Shown one piece after another: positions 39,665-49,855 of a DNA stretch of 64,000 nucleotides. The DNA comes from Chromatiales bacterium. Lineage in GTDB: Bacteria > Pseudomonadota > Gammaproteobacteria > Chromatiales > Chromatiaceae. The DNA is taken from assembly GCA_028284585.1 (NCBI GenBank), contig JANQRK010000022.1:1-64000 (forward strand). Direction: 5' to 3'. Numbering within the stretch: position 1 is the stretch's first letter; every line of letters starts with the position of its first letter. The notes beneath the pieces are model-generated. The model saw nothing but the letters and a program-made list of their open reading frames with translations, searched no databases and was not told the origin of the DNA. A program made the translations under genes and the position numbers.

Positions 39665-41578
39665 TCATCGACGGCCGATCCGATGCACGCGGCCATCGAA
39701 GGTCGGGACTGACAGGACAAAGGGGTCTGTCGGATAGCCGAGCGCCTGTTCTTCCAAGATCCCCAGGGCAATCTGTTCGCCCATGCGCAAGCTGTCGGAG
39801 TAATCGCTGTAGTAGTGCACGCCGGCCATGTTGCGTCCAATGGAGATATTGGCCGCCAGCTTGTTCAGTTCACCCTCGAGTGTCAGGTAGCGATCGGGCT
39901 CGCCTGGTACCGGTGCGCCGACGACCAAGTCCCCTACCGGGGCGCCCTCACCGACGCCGGGCCCAGGTAGTGCCGGTGGGCGAAATGCGATCGGTGTATC
40001 ACTGCCTTCCAGATGCTTAAAACGCACCTCGCCGCTCGACGTCTGTGCTAAGACGGTACCGGTATCGAAGTAGGCCTTGAGGATGGTGACGCACGCACCG
40101 GCAACGGTCGCGTGGCCGGCCCCATAGGCCGGGTGCATCGGCGAGCCTTCAGGAAAGGCCATCGGCAGAAAATAGCTGCCCGCCCCAGGGCCGCCCGCGA
40201 CCGCACCCAGTGTGCTTTCGGCGCCACCACCGGTGTTACCTTCCAAGGCCTCACGGTAGGCCCGGACATGCGTGGTTACTACCTGCGGGACACTCCCCGC
40301 AGCAGCTGGGGAAAGCGCCCCAGTGGCATGCAAGCGATCCAACTCGATCCGTGCCGCCAAGGCCTCCGGGCGCAGACGGATATGGCTGTTGAACTTTTGA
40401 AAGCGTACGGCCTTGAGCGCCCGGGTCGCCACCTCGGTGACCAGGTTCAGGATGTGCGGCCCACCGTACAGCGCGAAACCACCGGCATTGCGTCGCGTAT
40501 CGCCCTGTTGCGCTGCCGCGCCTGCACCCGACAAGTGGTCAAAACTGGGGTCGGACGGAGCCCCCATGCCGAGCAGGATAATGCAGGCATTGAGGTAGGC
40601 CTCGTACAGCGCGTCATAGTGCACATAGGTCGCCAGGTCACGCGGCGTGGAGATGAATCGACGCGGTGCGCGGGTCGGCGCGCCTACCGGTGCACCGTTG
40701 CTCGCCCCGTAGGTCTCGCCTGCCGGACTTAGTCCGCGCTGGACTGCAACATAGTCGGCCATCGAGGTCATGTAATCCTTCCTCGGCTCAGCAATCGGCA
40801 CCCTCTGGTCGACCATCAACACGCCATAGCCGATCTTGCCTTCTGCGACATCACCGCCACCGTTGACGTCGGTGTTGCCGATTAGCATGAATTGCGAAAG
40901 ATAGGGCCCCACTTCGACTCCGGGTGACGAACCACGGAACAGCGTCTGCGCGGTCAGGTCGCCGCCGCTCCCGATCTTTCGAGCCCGCCCGGTGGGAGCC
41001 GACGCATAGCCCAGGGCGTTGAGGCGCCCCAACGAGCTGGTGATGTCAGGATTGCCGTTTCCTTCGAAGTCGACGAAGGCCTGATCACGTAGCACCGCGA
41101 GCTCATAGACCTCGGCGATCTCGAAGATCAGCTCAGGGTTTGGGATGCCCTCGACATCGGTCAACGCCGGCGCTGGGGGCATTGTGACCGCCTGGGCGTC
41201 CGGGCCTTGCAGGTCGAACACGACGCCCGCGGTCGGCGCCTCCCATTGCCGAAAGTTGGCCGGAGGCGTGTCCGGCTGTGCCGCGTAGACACCAACGTTC
41301 AAACTGACCTGGTAATGGGCGCCATGGCGGACTGCGTAGCTGAACGGGTCGATCAAACCATCATCGATGGCGCGCCGGAATTCGACAAAGTCCCGCGGAT
41401 CGTGCAGCAACCCGGTGTCCGGGTTGTGCGGCAATCCCTTGGTGAAGGACATCAAGTATTTGTCACCGGCATACCGCTGTTCATCGCCATTGGCATGGTG
41501 CGGTGGATGGGCGCGACTGCGTGCCAATTCGGCCGCCTCAAGGCGAACGGCATAAGCCTCCTGTCTGCGATCGGTCAT
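39665..41578 (-). CDS. Vanadium-dependent haloperoxidase (bromoperoxidase-like)
   Basis: RFQKFNSHIRLRPEALAA, SPMHPAYGAGHATVAGACV, NISIGRNMAGVHYYSDYSD correspond to the vanadate-binding/VHPO motifs. Confidence 0.88.
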   Translation of the reverse strand: MTDRRQEAYAVRLEAAELARSRAHPPHHANGDEQRYAGDKYLMSFTKGLPHNPDTGLLHDPRDFVEFRRAIDDGLIDPFSYAVRHGAHYQVSLNVGVYAAQPDTPPANFRQWEAPTAGVVFDLQGPDAQAVTMPPAPALTDVEGIPNPELIFEIAEVYELAVLRDQAFVDFEGNGNPDITSSLGRLNALGYASAPTGRARKIGSGGDLTAQTLFRGSSPGVEVGPYLSQFMLIGNTDVNGGGDVAEGKIGYGVLMVDQRVPIAEPRKDYMTSMADYVAVQRGLSPAGETYGASNGAPVGAPTRAPRRFISTPRDLATYVHYDALYEAYLNACIILLGMGAPSDPSFDHLSGAGAAAQQGDTRRNAGGFALYGGPHILNLVTEVATRALKAVRFQKFNSHIRLRPEALAARIELDRLHATGALSPAAAGSVPQVVTTHVRAYREALEGNTGGGAESTLGAVAGGPGAGSYFLPMAFPEGSPMHPAYGAGHATVAGACVTILKAYFDTGTVLAQTSSGEVRFKHLEGSDTPIAFRPPALPGPGVGEGAPVGDLVVGAPVPGEPDRYLTLEGELNKLAANISIGRNMAGVHYYSDYSDSLRMGEQIALGILEEQALGYPTDPFVLSVPTFDGRVHRIGRR

Positions 41579-41734
41579 CGTGGTTCTCCGAGCTCGGGCC
41601 GGAGCGGTCGCCTAAGCTGGGTATCTCGGTTTTTGTGCGCTCCGATTGCGACACTGAACCAATCGCCAATCGCCCGATGTGAGAAATCTCACGTTGCAAA
41701 AAAATCTACAGGGCTTGCCGGCGCACTGGCTACA

Positions 41735-41898
41735 GGGCTGTTCACACTACGCGAGGCGCAGCGACAGCGGCCGTTTTTTCGGCCAGCGAGACGCTGCGAG
41801 CGTGATGTGCTCACTGTACATGAGCGAGCAGCCACAAAGTTGGGCGGAAAAACGGCCCCGTCCCTTCGGGTTGCACCTCGCGTAGTGTTGAACAGCCC
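41735..41898 (+). repeat. Complete MITE-like inverted-repeat element
   Basis: Ends are imperfect inverted repeats gggctgttcacactacgcgagg ... cctcgcgtagtgttgaacagccc; left ~97 bp homologous to 1..97 (inverted). Confidence 0.8.
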
Positions 41899-42026
41899 CC
41901 AGTCAAGATCTCGCTGCACCACGCATAAATCGCAGATATCAGTGTGGTCTGTCGTTGCTCAATGTGCAGCGATATGAATAGTAAAAGAATCGATTAGGTG
42001 AAGAATGCCGTCGCTGTCTCGACAAA

Positions 42027-43331
42027 TTAGCCCGGTTTTCCGAAGGTCGCTAATGCGGCTCGCAACTCAGGGCATTGGCGTGCATGCTCGGCGACCGGCA
42101 CGCCGGCCTGGATCGCCTGCCAAGCCTGGCACAGGCTAGCCGCACCGCCACGCGGGCCCATCGGGTGGCTGAATACACCGCGCCCTGGCACGAAACCAAA
42201 GTCGACATGGCCGATCTTGCGGTACACCGCCTCGAGTGTGGCCGCCGAGTCGCTCCCCCCAGGAACCGGTAAACAGGGCGCAATATCACCGAACCCAGGG
42301 TCCAAGCAGGCTGAGATGTTCTCCAGAACTTCGGCCTCCGAGGTCATCATTCGATCGCCGAATCCCGGCATGATCACGACATCGAAGCCGGCCAGGCGCT
42401 GCAGCTTGGTGAATACCCGCGAATGCACGCCGTAGTTGGGTAACCGGCTACAGGCCGCGATAAAGGGAAAATGCGCGACCAAGGGCACTTGGGCATGGCG
42501 GCGCAACATGCGCACGGCACTGAGACCCACCGGCAGCGCATTGATCATCACCGCGTTGGCACCGCGCGCCACAGCCTGATCATGCAACTCAACGAGGCGA
42601 TCCACCTCGTCGGTGATATTGGCGAGATACATCTTGGGCATGCCAGTCGCGGCTTCGGCGCGGCGCCGCGCAGCGCCCAACAATTCGGCACGCCGCGCCA
42701 ACGGCGACCAGTCCACATCCGCCAGCATCTCGTCGTCCTTGGCGATATCCAGCCCACCCAGCCAAGCCTCATGGGCCAACTCGGCAAAGGGTTCGGGGTG
42801 CAAGCCGATGTTGGGTTTGATTACCCCGAACAGCAATGGCCGATCTTGCACCTGCAACAACTCGCGCAGCCCGACAACACCGAAACCTGGCCCTTGAAAA
42901 TGTGCAAGAAAACTGGCCGGAAACGCGATGTCGAGTAGCTTGACGATTGGGATACCCGGGGCAAAATAGGCCCCTTCACCGAGGACCGCGCTGATGAGAT
43001 TGGGCAGGCGCGGACCAAAGTTGCGGTGCGGATGTGCTATGCGCGCACGACATGCATGAACCGGCCCGCCGACCGGCGGATCGAGCGCATAGCTCGGCGT
43101 CTTAAGTTGGCTCTCGACGCAGAGATCAACAACCTTGGCGGCATGCCGTGGCCGGTAATCCTCGTCGACATCGACACGCTTCCATTGCGCGGTCGACTGC
43201 TCGCTGCAGAGATGCGCCGCGGCCTGCTCAGGTTCGCCGCTACACTCGAAATAGTACTCGAGCAGCAGGTAGTCCTCGGCGGCCAATTGCCGGATATCGG
43301 CGAAAAAGCCATCGATATCCGCAGCCTGCAC
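42027..43331 (-). CDS. RuBisCO-like protein (form IV)
   Basis: [10 protein letters not shown] and LDIAKDDE retained, but loop 6/other catalytic positions altered (FGDRMM where VGKLEG is expected; KPN for KPK). Confidence 0.9.
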   Translation of the reverse strand: MQAADIDGFFADIRQLAAEDYLLLEYYFECSGEPEQAAAHLCSEQSTAQWKRVDVDEDYRPRHAAKVVDLCVESQLKTPSYALDPPVGGPVHACRARIAHPHRNFGPRLPNLISAVLGEGAYFAPGIPIVKLLDIAFPASFLAHFQGPGFGVVGLRELLQVQDRPLLFGVIKPNIGLHPEPFAELAHEAWLGGLDIAKDDEMLADVDWSPLARRAELLGAARRRAEAATGMPKMYLANITDEVDRLVELHDQAVARGANAVMINALPVGLSAVRMLRRHAQVPLVAHFPFIAACSRLPNYGVHSRVFTKLQRLAGFDVVIMPGFGDRMMTSEAEVLENISACLDPGFGDIAPCLPVPGGSDSAATLEAVYRKIGHVDFGFVPGRGVFSHPMGPRGGAASLCQAWQAIQAGVPVAEHARQCPELRAALATFGKPG

Positions 43332-43334
43332 AGA

Positions 43335-43778
43335 TCAGCCCTGCCCCATGAAGTGCAAGGTCAGACTGCGTTGCGCACGCGGACCATCAAGCTCGATGAA
43401 AAACACCGACTGCCAGGCACCGAGCAACAGCTCGCCATCGACGATCGGTATGCTCTCGGACGCGTTCATCAGCAATCCCAGCAGGTGGGCATGAGCATTG
43501 TCGCGGCCGTCCACCGGCGCAACATTGTGCAAATAGTCGCCATCGCGTGGCACCAAGCGCTTGAGCCAGGTCACCATATCGAGCTGCAACTGCCGCTCGG
43601 CTTCGTTGAGATTCACATAGGCCGTGGTATGTCGCGAGATCAGGGTCAGCACGCCGTCGCGCACACCGCTGGCAGCACACCGCGCGCGCAGCCGCTCAGT
43701 GATATCAATGATCTCGATCGGGCCTGTCGTAGCCAGTTCGATGTTATCGAGAACCACCTGCATGACGGTGTCATTCAA
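43335..43778 (-). CDS. YjbQ/UPF0047 family protein
   Basis: LISRHTTAYVNLNEAE, HNVAPVDGRDNAHAHLLGLLMNASESIPIVDGELLLGAWQSVFFIELDGPR. Confidence 0.93.
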   Translation of the reverse strand: MNDTVMQVVLDNIELATTGPIEIIDITERLRARCAASGVRDGVLTLISRHTTAYVNLNEAERQLQLDMVTWLKRLVPRDGDYLHNVAPVDGRDNAHAHLLGLLMNASESIPIVDGELLLGAWQSVFFIELDGPRAQRSLTLHFMGQG

Positions 43779-43797
43779 GAAGGAGGAAAGACCTGGA

Positions 43798-44076
43798 TCA
43801 GGCGGTCAACTGCTTTTCGATCGCATCGTCCAAGGTCTTCTCGATCATGCCCCTGAGGGGACTCAGCAGTCTCCCCAGTTTCACTTCGATTTCGAGTTTC
43901 TCGTCACCGACATCAATATGGCCGGAGGCACCACTGCGCGAGAACTGAAGAGTAGAGCCCTCCCAGCAATAATCCGCATCCAGGTCCGACTCGAGTTTTT
44001 TGGCGATCGCCTCGACTCGGGCACGCGCCTCGTGCGCGCCGAGTTCATGTTGCAACCTGCGTTTGATCACGGCCAT
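43798..44076 (-). CDS. Polyhydroxyalkanoic acid system family protein
   Basis: 92 aa, LGAHEARARVEAIAKKLESDLDADYCWEGSTLQFSRSGASGHIDV. Confidence 0.8.
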   Translation of the reverse strand: MAVIKRRLQHELGAHEARARVEAIAKKLESDLDADYCWEGSTLQFSRSGASGHIDVGDEKLEIEVKLGRLLSPLRGMIEKTLDDAIEKQLTA

Positions 44077-44307
44077 GGGGGTCCCTCGCTTGGGTTTCCT
44101 CAGTCGCCCGGCGTTTATTACCCGGGTTATTCTTTTCCTAGTACACGTACAAAGATCTTCGTCAGCGCCACTTTGCGCAACGTCAATTTACCTAGGGGAC
44201 ACGCATCATATCCTTGAATTAAGCTATCTGCTGATCGAGTTCCAGACAATTATTTAGACGATATCTCGCTCGATCGCCAGGGTCGATGAGACAAGGGTAC
44301 TTCCAGC

Positions 44308-44800
44308 ATGGCGCACAGCATATTGGAGGGCGTCTCCGCAGACCAGGTCCGGCATTCTCCCTTCTCGCACATCGTGATCAGGAACTGTTTGCCAGCACCT
44401 TACTACCAGGAGTTGGCAGCCACCTACCCCAACAACGATCAGATCCTCGAGTTCTGTCGAAACAAGCCAGAATCGAAAATTTGGCTTTGACGACGGTGCC
44501 GCAGGCGAGGATCTAAAGATCCTTCGCTAGCAAGATCCGCAACGTCGAAACCTCGTCGGGTCGAAGGCCGAAGAATGGGCCGCCGAATGGGTCGAGACCA
44601 TCGCCTATGAAGCCAGTACCCTGGTGCTATTCCTAAGCAACCCGGATTCCCTGTACGCCGTTACACCACGTGCGCCATCGCAACACACGCGCAGATTGGT
44701 CAACCCGGTTGGCGAAGTCGGTGATGCCTGTCCCAATGGGCTATTCTCGCGGCGGAACAAGAAAGACAAAGAGTATTTGCGAACAAGGCACGCGGCCTGA
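44308..44800 (+). pseudogene. Decayed 2OG-Fe(II) oxygenase-like gene
   Basis: N-terminal piece MAHSILEGVSADQVRHSPFSHIVIRNCLPAPYYQELAATYP and C-terminal piece STLVLFLSNPDSLYAVTPRAPSQHTRRLVNPVGEV in separated frames with missing middle. Confidence 0.55.
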
Positions 44801-44957
44801 TACGAAAGCTGCGCCCGCTATAGCCAATGCGTGCCGAGGACCCAACTGCGCCGCACGCCCGGATTGTTGGCAGGTCCAGGCCCCTCCGCACACGATTAAC
44901 GACGCCCGCTCGAACACCGCCCAATCCAGCAACCTGACCCCTGTCCGCGGGTTCCCA

Positions 44958-45563
44958 TCAGCCGTCACGCGATGCCTGGGCATCCCTGATGGCGGTGCCG
45001 ATCTCCTGACCTAGCCGGACGACTGCGTTGCTCAGCGCAGCGACCAAGCCGGCATGGTCCGAACTCGCGGTCACCTGCTCGATCTGGGTCAGCTCGCTCA
45101 GCAAGATCTGGCGGCCGTCACGGCCCAACAGAGTCCAACGGGCATGCAACACGACGTCCTGTCCGAGCGCACCGTCGAATCGAAACACATCGATGGCGAC
45201 TTGGTAATTGAGTTCGCGCTGCCGGCGCACTGGCAGCGCGTACACCTGGTTGCCGTCGAGTTCCCGACCCAAGGTGGTGACCAACACACGAGTGAATCCC
45301 GCCTGTAGCGGCTCGGCCCAATGGTGCCGTTCGGACAGCTGCAGACGGGTCGGCGAAGCACGGCTGACAATCTGATGACGGTCGAGATGCGGGGGTAGCT
45401 CGATCGGACCGACACCGACCGCGATGCCGTTCGTGGCCAAGCCGGGTCGCTCCGGCTCGGCCATCGCTAGCAGATAGAAGCTAGGTGGTGGTGACTTTGC
45501 GCAACCGAGAGTCAACAACAACAGCCCTGTGACTGCAGAGACCTGCGCAGCGAGTATCTTCAC
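44958..45563 (-). CDS. ABC-type transport auxiliary lipoprotein (PqiC/DUF330-like)
   Basis: Lipobox LTLGC; IELPPHLDRHQIVSR, HHWAEPLQAGFTRVL. Confidence 0.85.
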   Translation of the reverse strand: MKILAAQVSAVTGLLLLTLGCAKSPPPSFYLLAMAEPERPGLATNGIAVGVGPIELPPHLDRHQIVSRASPTRLQLSERHHWAEPLQAGFTRVLVTTLGRELDGNQVYALPVRRQRELNYQVAIDVFRFDGALGQDVVLHARWTLLGRDGRQILLSELTQIEQVTASSDHAGLVAALSNAVVRLGQEIGTAIRDAQASRDG

Positions 45564-45592
45564 ATCAAACTCCTAGTCCCTTGGCTCGGGTT

Positions 45593-46612
45593 CTATTTAC
45601 CCTTGATCAGCGCATCTGGGTGCTGTTGCAGGTAGTCAGCGAGGATACGCAGTGAACGCGCCGCGCCCGCCGCTTCCCTGATCAACAGTTCGAATTCATG
45701 ACGCATGCTGGAGCGCTCACCGACCAACTCCTCGACCGACCCGAAGGCCTCACTGGCAAGCTGGAAGGTGCCCTTCGCCGAGGTCGATACGGCAGCGATC
45801 TGTTGTTCCAGGTCATCTGACAACTGACGCAGCTGGGCGCTGTTCGCTTGCAGATTGCTTGCCAGCCCATTGACCTGGGTCTCGGTGCTGGCAGCAAGCG
45901 CAGAATAGTCGGCCAGGGTGTCATCTATCCGCTGCAACAAGGGCCGCAAGCCCGCATTGAGGGTAGTGAGCAGTTGCTGCATCTCACGCAGGGTGTCGCC
46001 ACCCTGCATCACCAGGCCTCGTAGATCATCGCTGGTTGCCAACGCATGGATGGCATCCATGGCGCCAGTCGCGCGGTTGACCAATTGATTGAGATCCAGA
46101 CTCTCGAGTGCCTGCTCGAGCCGGTCACGATCGGCCTCGATCGTCGGGATCTCGATGATGTCCTTGTCCGGTTCCAGTAAGCGAATCGCGCTATTGGGCT
46201 GCAGGCTCAGGGACACCATGTACTGCCCTGTCACCAGGCTGACGCTCTGCAGTTTGGCGCGGAGACCCTTCTCCTCGACCAGCATGCGGTAGGCCTGATC
46301 GATGTCGTCGATTCGGCCGCCGATGATCTTGGTGCTGTCGGCCCAGACTTCGTAGCGCACCGGGACGCGGAAACTACCTGCATCGGCGTCGTATTCCAGG
46401 GAGATGCTGGTCACCCGGCCGACTTGTACACCTTCGAACTCCACCCTCGCGCCCACGCCCAAGCCCTGCACGGTGCCCGGAAAATAGGATACGAACTGGC
46501 GTTTGTCCTGAAACAGGGCCCCGCTACTGAACACTAAGATAGCCATCACGAGAAGGATCAGGGCACCCAGCACAAAACCACCGATCATCATCGGATTCGC
46601 CTGCCTGCTCAT
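45593..46612 (-). CDS. MCE/MlaD family lipid-transport protein
   Basis: Internal ATG: MSRQANPMMIGGFVLGALILL; MCE domain FPGTVQGLGVGARVEFEGVQVGRVTSI. Confidence 0.92.
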   Translation of the reverse strand: MSRQANPMMIGGFVLGALILLVMAILVFSSGALFQDKRQFVSYFPGTVQGLGVGARVEFEGVQVGRVTSISLEYDADAGSFRVPVRYEVWADSTKIIGGRIDDIDQAYRMLVEEKGLRAKLQSVSLVTGQYMVSLSLQPNSAIRLLEPDKDIIEIPTIEADRDRLEQALESLDLNQLVNRATGAMDAIHALATSDDLRGLVMQGGDTLREMQQLLTTLNAGLRPLLQRIDDTLADYSALAASTETQVNGLASNLQANSAQLRQLSDDLEQQIAAVSTSAKGTFQLASEAFGSVEELVGERSSMRHEFELLIREAAGAARSLRILADYLQQHPDALIKGK

Positions 46613-47364
46613 GTCTCCCCCCTTCTCAGGAAGTTGCGTACCTGCACTATGTCGGCCTGATCGCGTAGCTCTCGCGGATTGCCCGTGGTCAACATGGTCT
46701 TGGTTTCTGCATCGAGGAACACGCAATCATCGGCGATCGCAAAAATGCTAGCCAAGTCATGTGTGACCATCACCATGGTCGTGCCTAGGCTATCGCGCAA
46801 TGCGAGAATCATTTCGTCGAGCAGGCGTCCACTGACCGGGTCGAGGCCTGCCGATGGCTCGTCGAAGAACAAGATCTGCGGGTCTAGCGCCATGGCGCGG
46901 GCAACGCCGACGCGCTTGCGCATCCCGCCGCTGATCTCCGACGGGTAATAATCGTCGAAGCCGTTGAGCCCCACCAGCGCGAGTTTGTAGGCCGCGATCT
47001 CCCGAATCTGCGCTCCGCTGAGGTCGGTGTACTGCTCCAGCGGTAGCTCGACATTCTCGCGCAGGGTCATCGAACTCCACAGGGCACCGCTCTGGTACAT
47101 CACACCAAAATGGCGCATACGGCGTTTGCGCTCTGACTCGGTCAGCTCCCAGAAGCTCGTCCCGTTGTAGCAAATGCGCCCCGACTGGGGTTCCAGCAAG
47201 CCGGTGAGGCTGCGCATCACAGTACTCTTGCCACAACCGCTACACCCCATGATGATGAACACATCACCGCGTCGAATCGTAAAACTCAGGTCCCGCTGGA
47301 TGACATTGCTACCGTAGGCCAATGCAACATCATCCAATTCAATATGGGGGTCACCGTGGACCAC
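46609..47364 (-). CDS. ABC transporter ATP-binding protein (MlaF-like)
   Basis: GCSGCGKST Walker A, SGGMRKRVGVARA signature, ILFFDEPSAGLDPVSG Walker B. Confidence 0.95.
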   Translation of the reverse strand: MVHGDPHIELDDVALAYGSNVIQRDLSFTIRRGDVFIIMGCSGCGKSTVMRSLTGLLEPQSGRICYNGTSFWELTESERKRRMRHFGVMYQSGALWSSMTLRENVELPLEQYTDLSGAQIREIAAYKLALVGLNGFDDYYPSEISGGMRKRVGVARAMALDPQILFFDEPSAGLDPVSGRLLDEMILALRDSLGTTMVMVTHDLASIFAIADDCVFLDAETKTMLTTGNPRELRDQADIVQVRNFLRRGET

Positions 47365-47367
47365 CTT

Positions 47368-48564
47368 CTAGAAGCCCACCGCATTGAAAACGACGGTCAG
47401 CACGGCGGCCGCAATCGTGATGAAGACGATCGCCGTCACCACCGCCGAGGTCGTCGCCAAACCCACCGATGCCGCGCTTCGTCCACACTGCATGCCGCGC
47501 AGACAACCGGAAATCGCAACGATCGCACCGTACACCGTCGCATTGATCAGACCCTGGGCGACATGATTGAAGCCGACGGCCTGCTGGGCCTGCGTAAAGT
47601 ATTCGGCAGCGGTCAAGCCACCGACTGTCATGGAGACCACAGAACCACCCAGGATGCCCATCAGATCGGCGTAAATCGCCAGCAGCGGCGTCATCAGGAT
47701 CAGGCCGATCAAGCGCGGCAGAACCAAAAACTCGATCGGCGAGATGCCCAGGGTGCGCAGGGCATCAATCTCCTCGTTGACCTGCATGGTACCGAGCTGT
47801 GCGGCATAGGCCGCGCCGGTACGCCCGGCCAATACGATCGCGGTAATCAAGGCGCCCATCTGGATCACCATCGCCAATGCCACCAAATTGGCCACATAGA
47901 TGTTCGCACCAAACTGCTCGAGCTGTTGATCGCCGATGTACGCCAGGATCAGACCGACCAAGAAGCTCACCAAGCTGACAATCGGCAGCGCATCCGCGCC
48001 AGTCTCCTGAATGATCAGCCACAGGTCGGTAGAACGAAACCGTGCCTGTCGCTTAACCAGCCTGCGCACGGCAAGCGCCGATTTACCGATGAACCCGATG
48101 ATTTCCCCAGTCGACCGCACAATGGCAACCGCCTCGCTACCAAGGCGTTCGAGAAAATGCTCGGGTTTGTCATCGTGCCGCGCGTCGGCGTGCTCTGACG
48201 CCTCTTCCGTCAAGCGCAGCAGGGCCTGCACGCCATCCGGTAAGCCGTCCCGCTCATCGTCAACGCCGCGACCACGGCACCAGTCGATAACGCCCATCAG
48301 ATGACCGAGCAGCGCAGAATCCCAGGCTTTGAGGGCACTGCTGTCGAACGCGACCGAGCGCAAATCGCTCACGTCGGTCAGCTGCTGCAACACATCGCCC
48401 AGCAACGGCAGGGTTTCGTCGATGCACCAGCGACCAGAAAACGCGAGGGTTACCCGACCGTCGCGGGCGACATGCAGCTCGACCAACGCCGATGACGCGG
48501 TCGTAGCAGGCTTGCTTGGCTTGGTCGCTGTCATGATCAGGCTCGGAGGCGTCGGCACATCCAC
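47368..48564 (-). CDS. MlaE-type permease with N-terminal STAS-like domain
   Basis: MlaE core GRTGAAYAAQLGTMQVNEEIDALRTLGISPIEFLVLPR; N-terminal ~100 aa STAS-like. Confidence 0.93.
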   Translation of the reverse strand: MDVPTPPSLIMTATKPSKPATTASSALVELHVARDGRVTLAFSGRWCIDETLPLLGDVLQQLTDVSDLRSVAFDSSALKAWDSALLGHLMGVIDWCRGRGVDDERDGLPDGVQALLRLTEEASEHADARHDDKPEHFLERLGSEAVAIVRSTGEIIGFIGKSALAVRRLVKRQARFRSTDLWLIIQETGADALPIVSLVSFLVGLILAYIGDQQLEQFGANIYVANLVALAMVIQMGALITAIVLAGRTGAAYAAQLGTMQVNEEIDALRTLGISPIEFLVLPRLIGLILMTPLLAIYADLMGILGGSVVSMTVGGLTAAEYFTQAQQAVGFNHVAQGLINATVYGAIVAISGCLRGMQCGRSAASVGLATTSAVVTAIVFITIAAAVLTVVFNAVGF

Positions 48565-48849
48565 CGGGTGGCTAGCGTGCGCGAGTTTAGCAACGTCGAG
48601 GGGCGTTATCTAAAGGCGGCAAAAGGCTCTGCAGCGCCAGCAAAAGCCGGCTTAGGGGATCTAGGGGGCCATGGAGGTACTGGGCCGATGGCGATTGGTG
48701 TAGCTTGCTACCCTGGGGTGGCGTCAGCTTCTCAGGTCAATCTAGAGGCCGATCCGCTATCGAGCATGTCGATGGTCGATGAAGAGAACAACGCCAGCAG
48801 CTCGGCCATTCGCGAGCTGCTGGCCACAAAAACAATCAAACGAAAAGCA

Positions 48850-48882
48850 GGGGGCGTCCCACGCATAGCACGGGACGCCCCC
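48850..48882 (-). terminator. Terminator downstream of the fasciclin gene
   Basis: gggggcgtccc-acgcatagcac-gggacgccccc hairpin; T-rich tract on - strand. Confidence 0.7.
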
Positions 48883-48913
48883 CAGTCTCACTAGATCCGC
48901 GATCGCGGGCCTT

Positions 48914-49495
48914 TTACAGGAGTCGATCTACGTAATGGATCACGCCATTTTGCGCCACCTCGGTGGCGATGACATTGGCATCGTTAACCTGGATCTCGGA
49001 ACCGACACTGGTAGCGATCTCATCACCAGCAAGTGAGACCACCGTCTTGTTGGTCATCAAATCCGTGGCGGAGACATGTCCGGGAACGATATAAGTTTCA
49101 ACGAATGACCGCAGCGAGTCCGAGTCGCTGAGCAGCGAGGACAATTGCTCACCTGTCATCGAGGAAAATGCCTCGTCGACTGGCATGAAAAGGGTGAAGG
49201 GCCCATCGACCCGGAGCAGATCAGCATCGTTGGCCGCCTGAATAACGCGGCCGAACACATCCAGCGACCCGGTGCTGGCAGCGATGTCTAGCAGCTGTTG
49301 GCCAGTGCCGTTTTGGGGAAGGTTCCTCGTCGTATCATGCGCTGCTAAGGGGTTGCTCGCCAGACCACTGCTGAGTTGCGAATCACTCCCACTTGGGCCA
49401 AACAGGGGTGCAGCCAGGGGCCCTAAGGTTATTGCAAGACCACCTATCAAAACCCAGCCGTACATCGAATCCGAGACTTTGTTGGATGCATTCAT
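48914..49495 (-). CDS. Exported fasciclin-domain protein
   Basis: GPFTLFMPVDEAFSSM, VIATEVAQNGVIHYVDRLL; N-terminal hydrophobic segment. Confidence 0.9.
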   Translation of the reverse strand: MNASNKVSDSMYGWVLIGGLAITLGPLAAPLFGPSGSDSQLSSGLASNPLAAHDTTRNLPQNGTGQQLLDIAASTGSLDVFGRVIQAANDADLLRVDGPFTLFMPVDEAFSSMTGEQLSSLLSDSDSLRSFVETYIVPGHVSATDLMTNKTVVSLAGDEIATSVGSEIQVNDANVIATEVAQNGVIHYVDRLL

Positions 49496-49855
49496 GAGAT
49501 CGCTCCTGAGGTTTCATTGAACATGTTTTGTAAACGTAGTGACCCAACATAAACATTTCAACCGTACACACATCGGAAAAGATAGCCCTATCGCTCGCTT
49601 TATTCCCTTGAAGCAACCAGTCAACATCGCGACATCTGTCCAAGATTTCACGCTAGTGCGCGCTGCACCCCCGGCGCGCTGTAAAAATTTCACAAAACCT
49701 TCATTTCAAATACACAGCAAGGATCGGCGATAGCAGGTTCGAAAAAAACGCGCTGCTCTCAAGCCTGGGTAGCCAAAACAGCACCGAGCATCCCATAGGT
49801 GACGACACCACGGGCCCCAGACCATGGCTACGCAAGGCTAAAAGCGATATGAGAT

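Noticed and set aside
47344-48198. 284-aa + strand ORF antisense to the MlaE gene
   Set aside because: His/Gln/Asp-rich shadow ORF of the permease.
48793-48824. 12-bp-stem hairpin gccagcagctcg...cgagctgctggc as a second terminator
   Set aside because: No T-tract on either strand; function unclear, kept out of the feature list.
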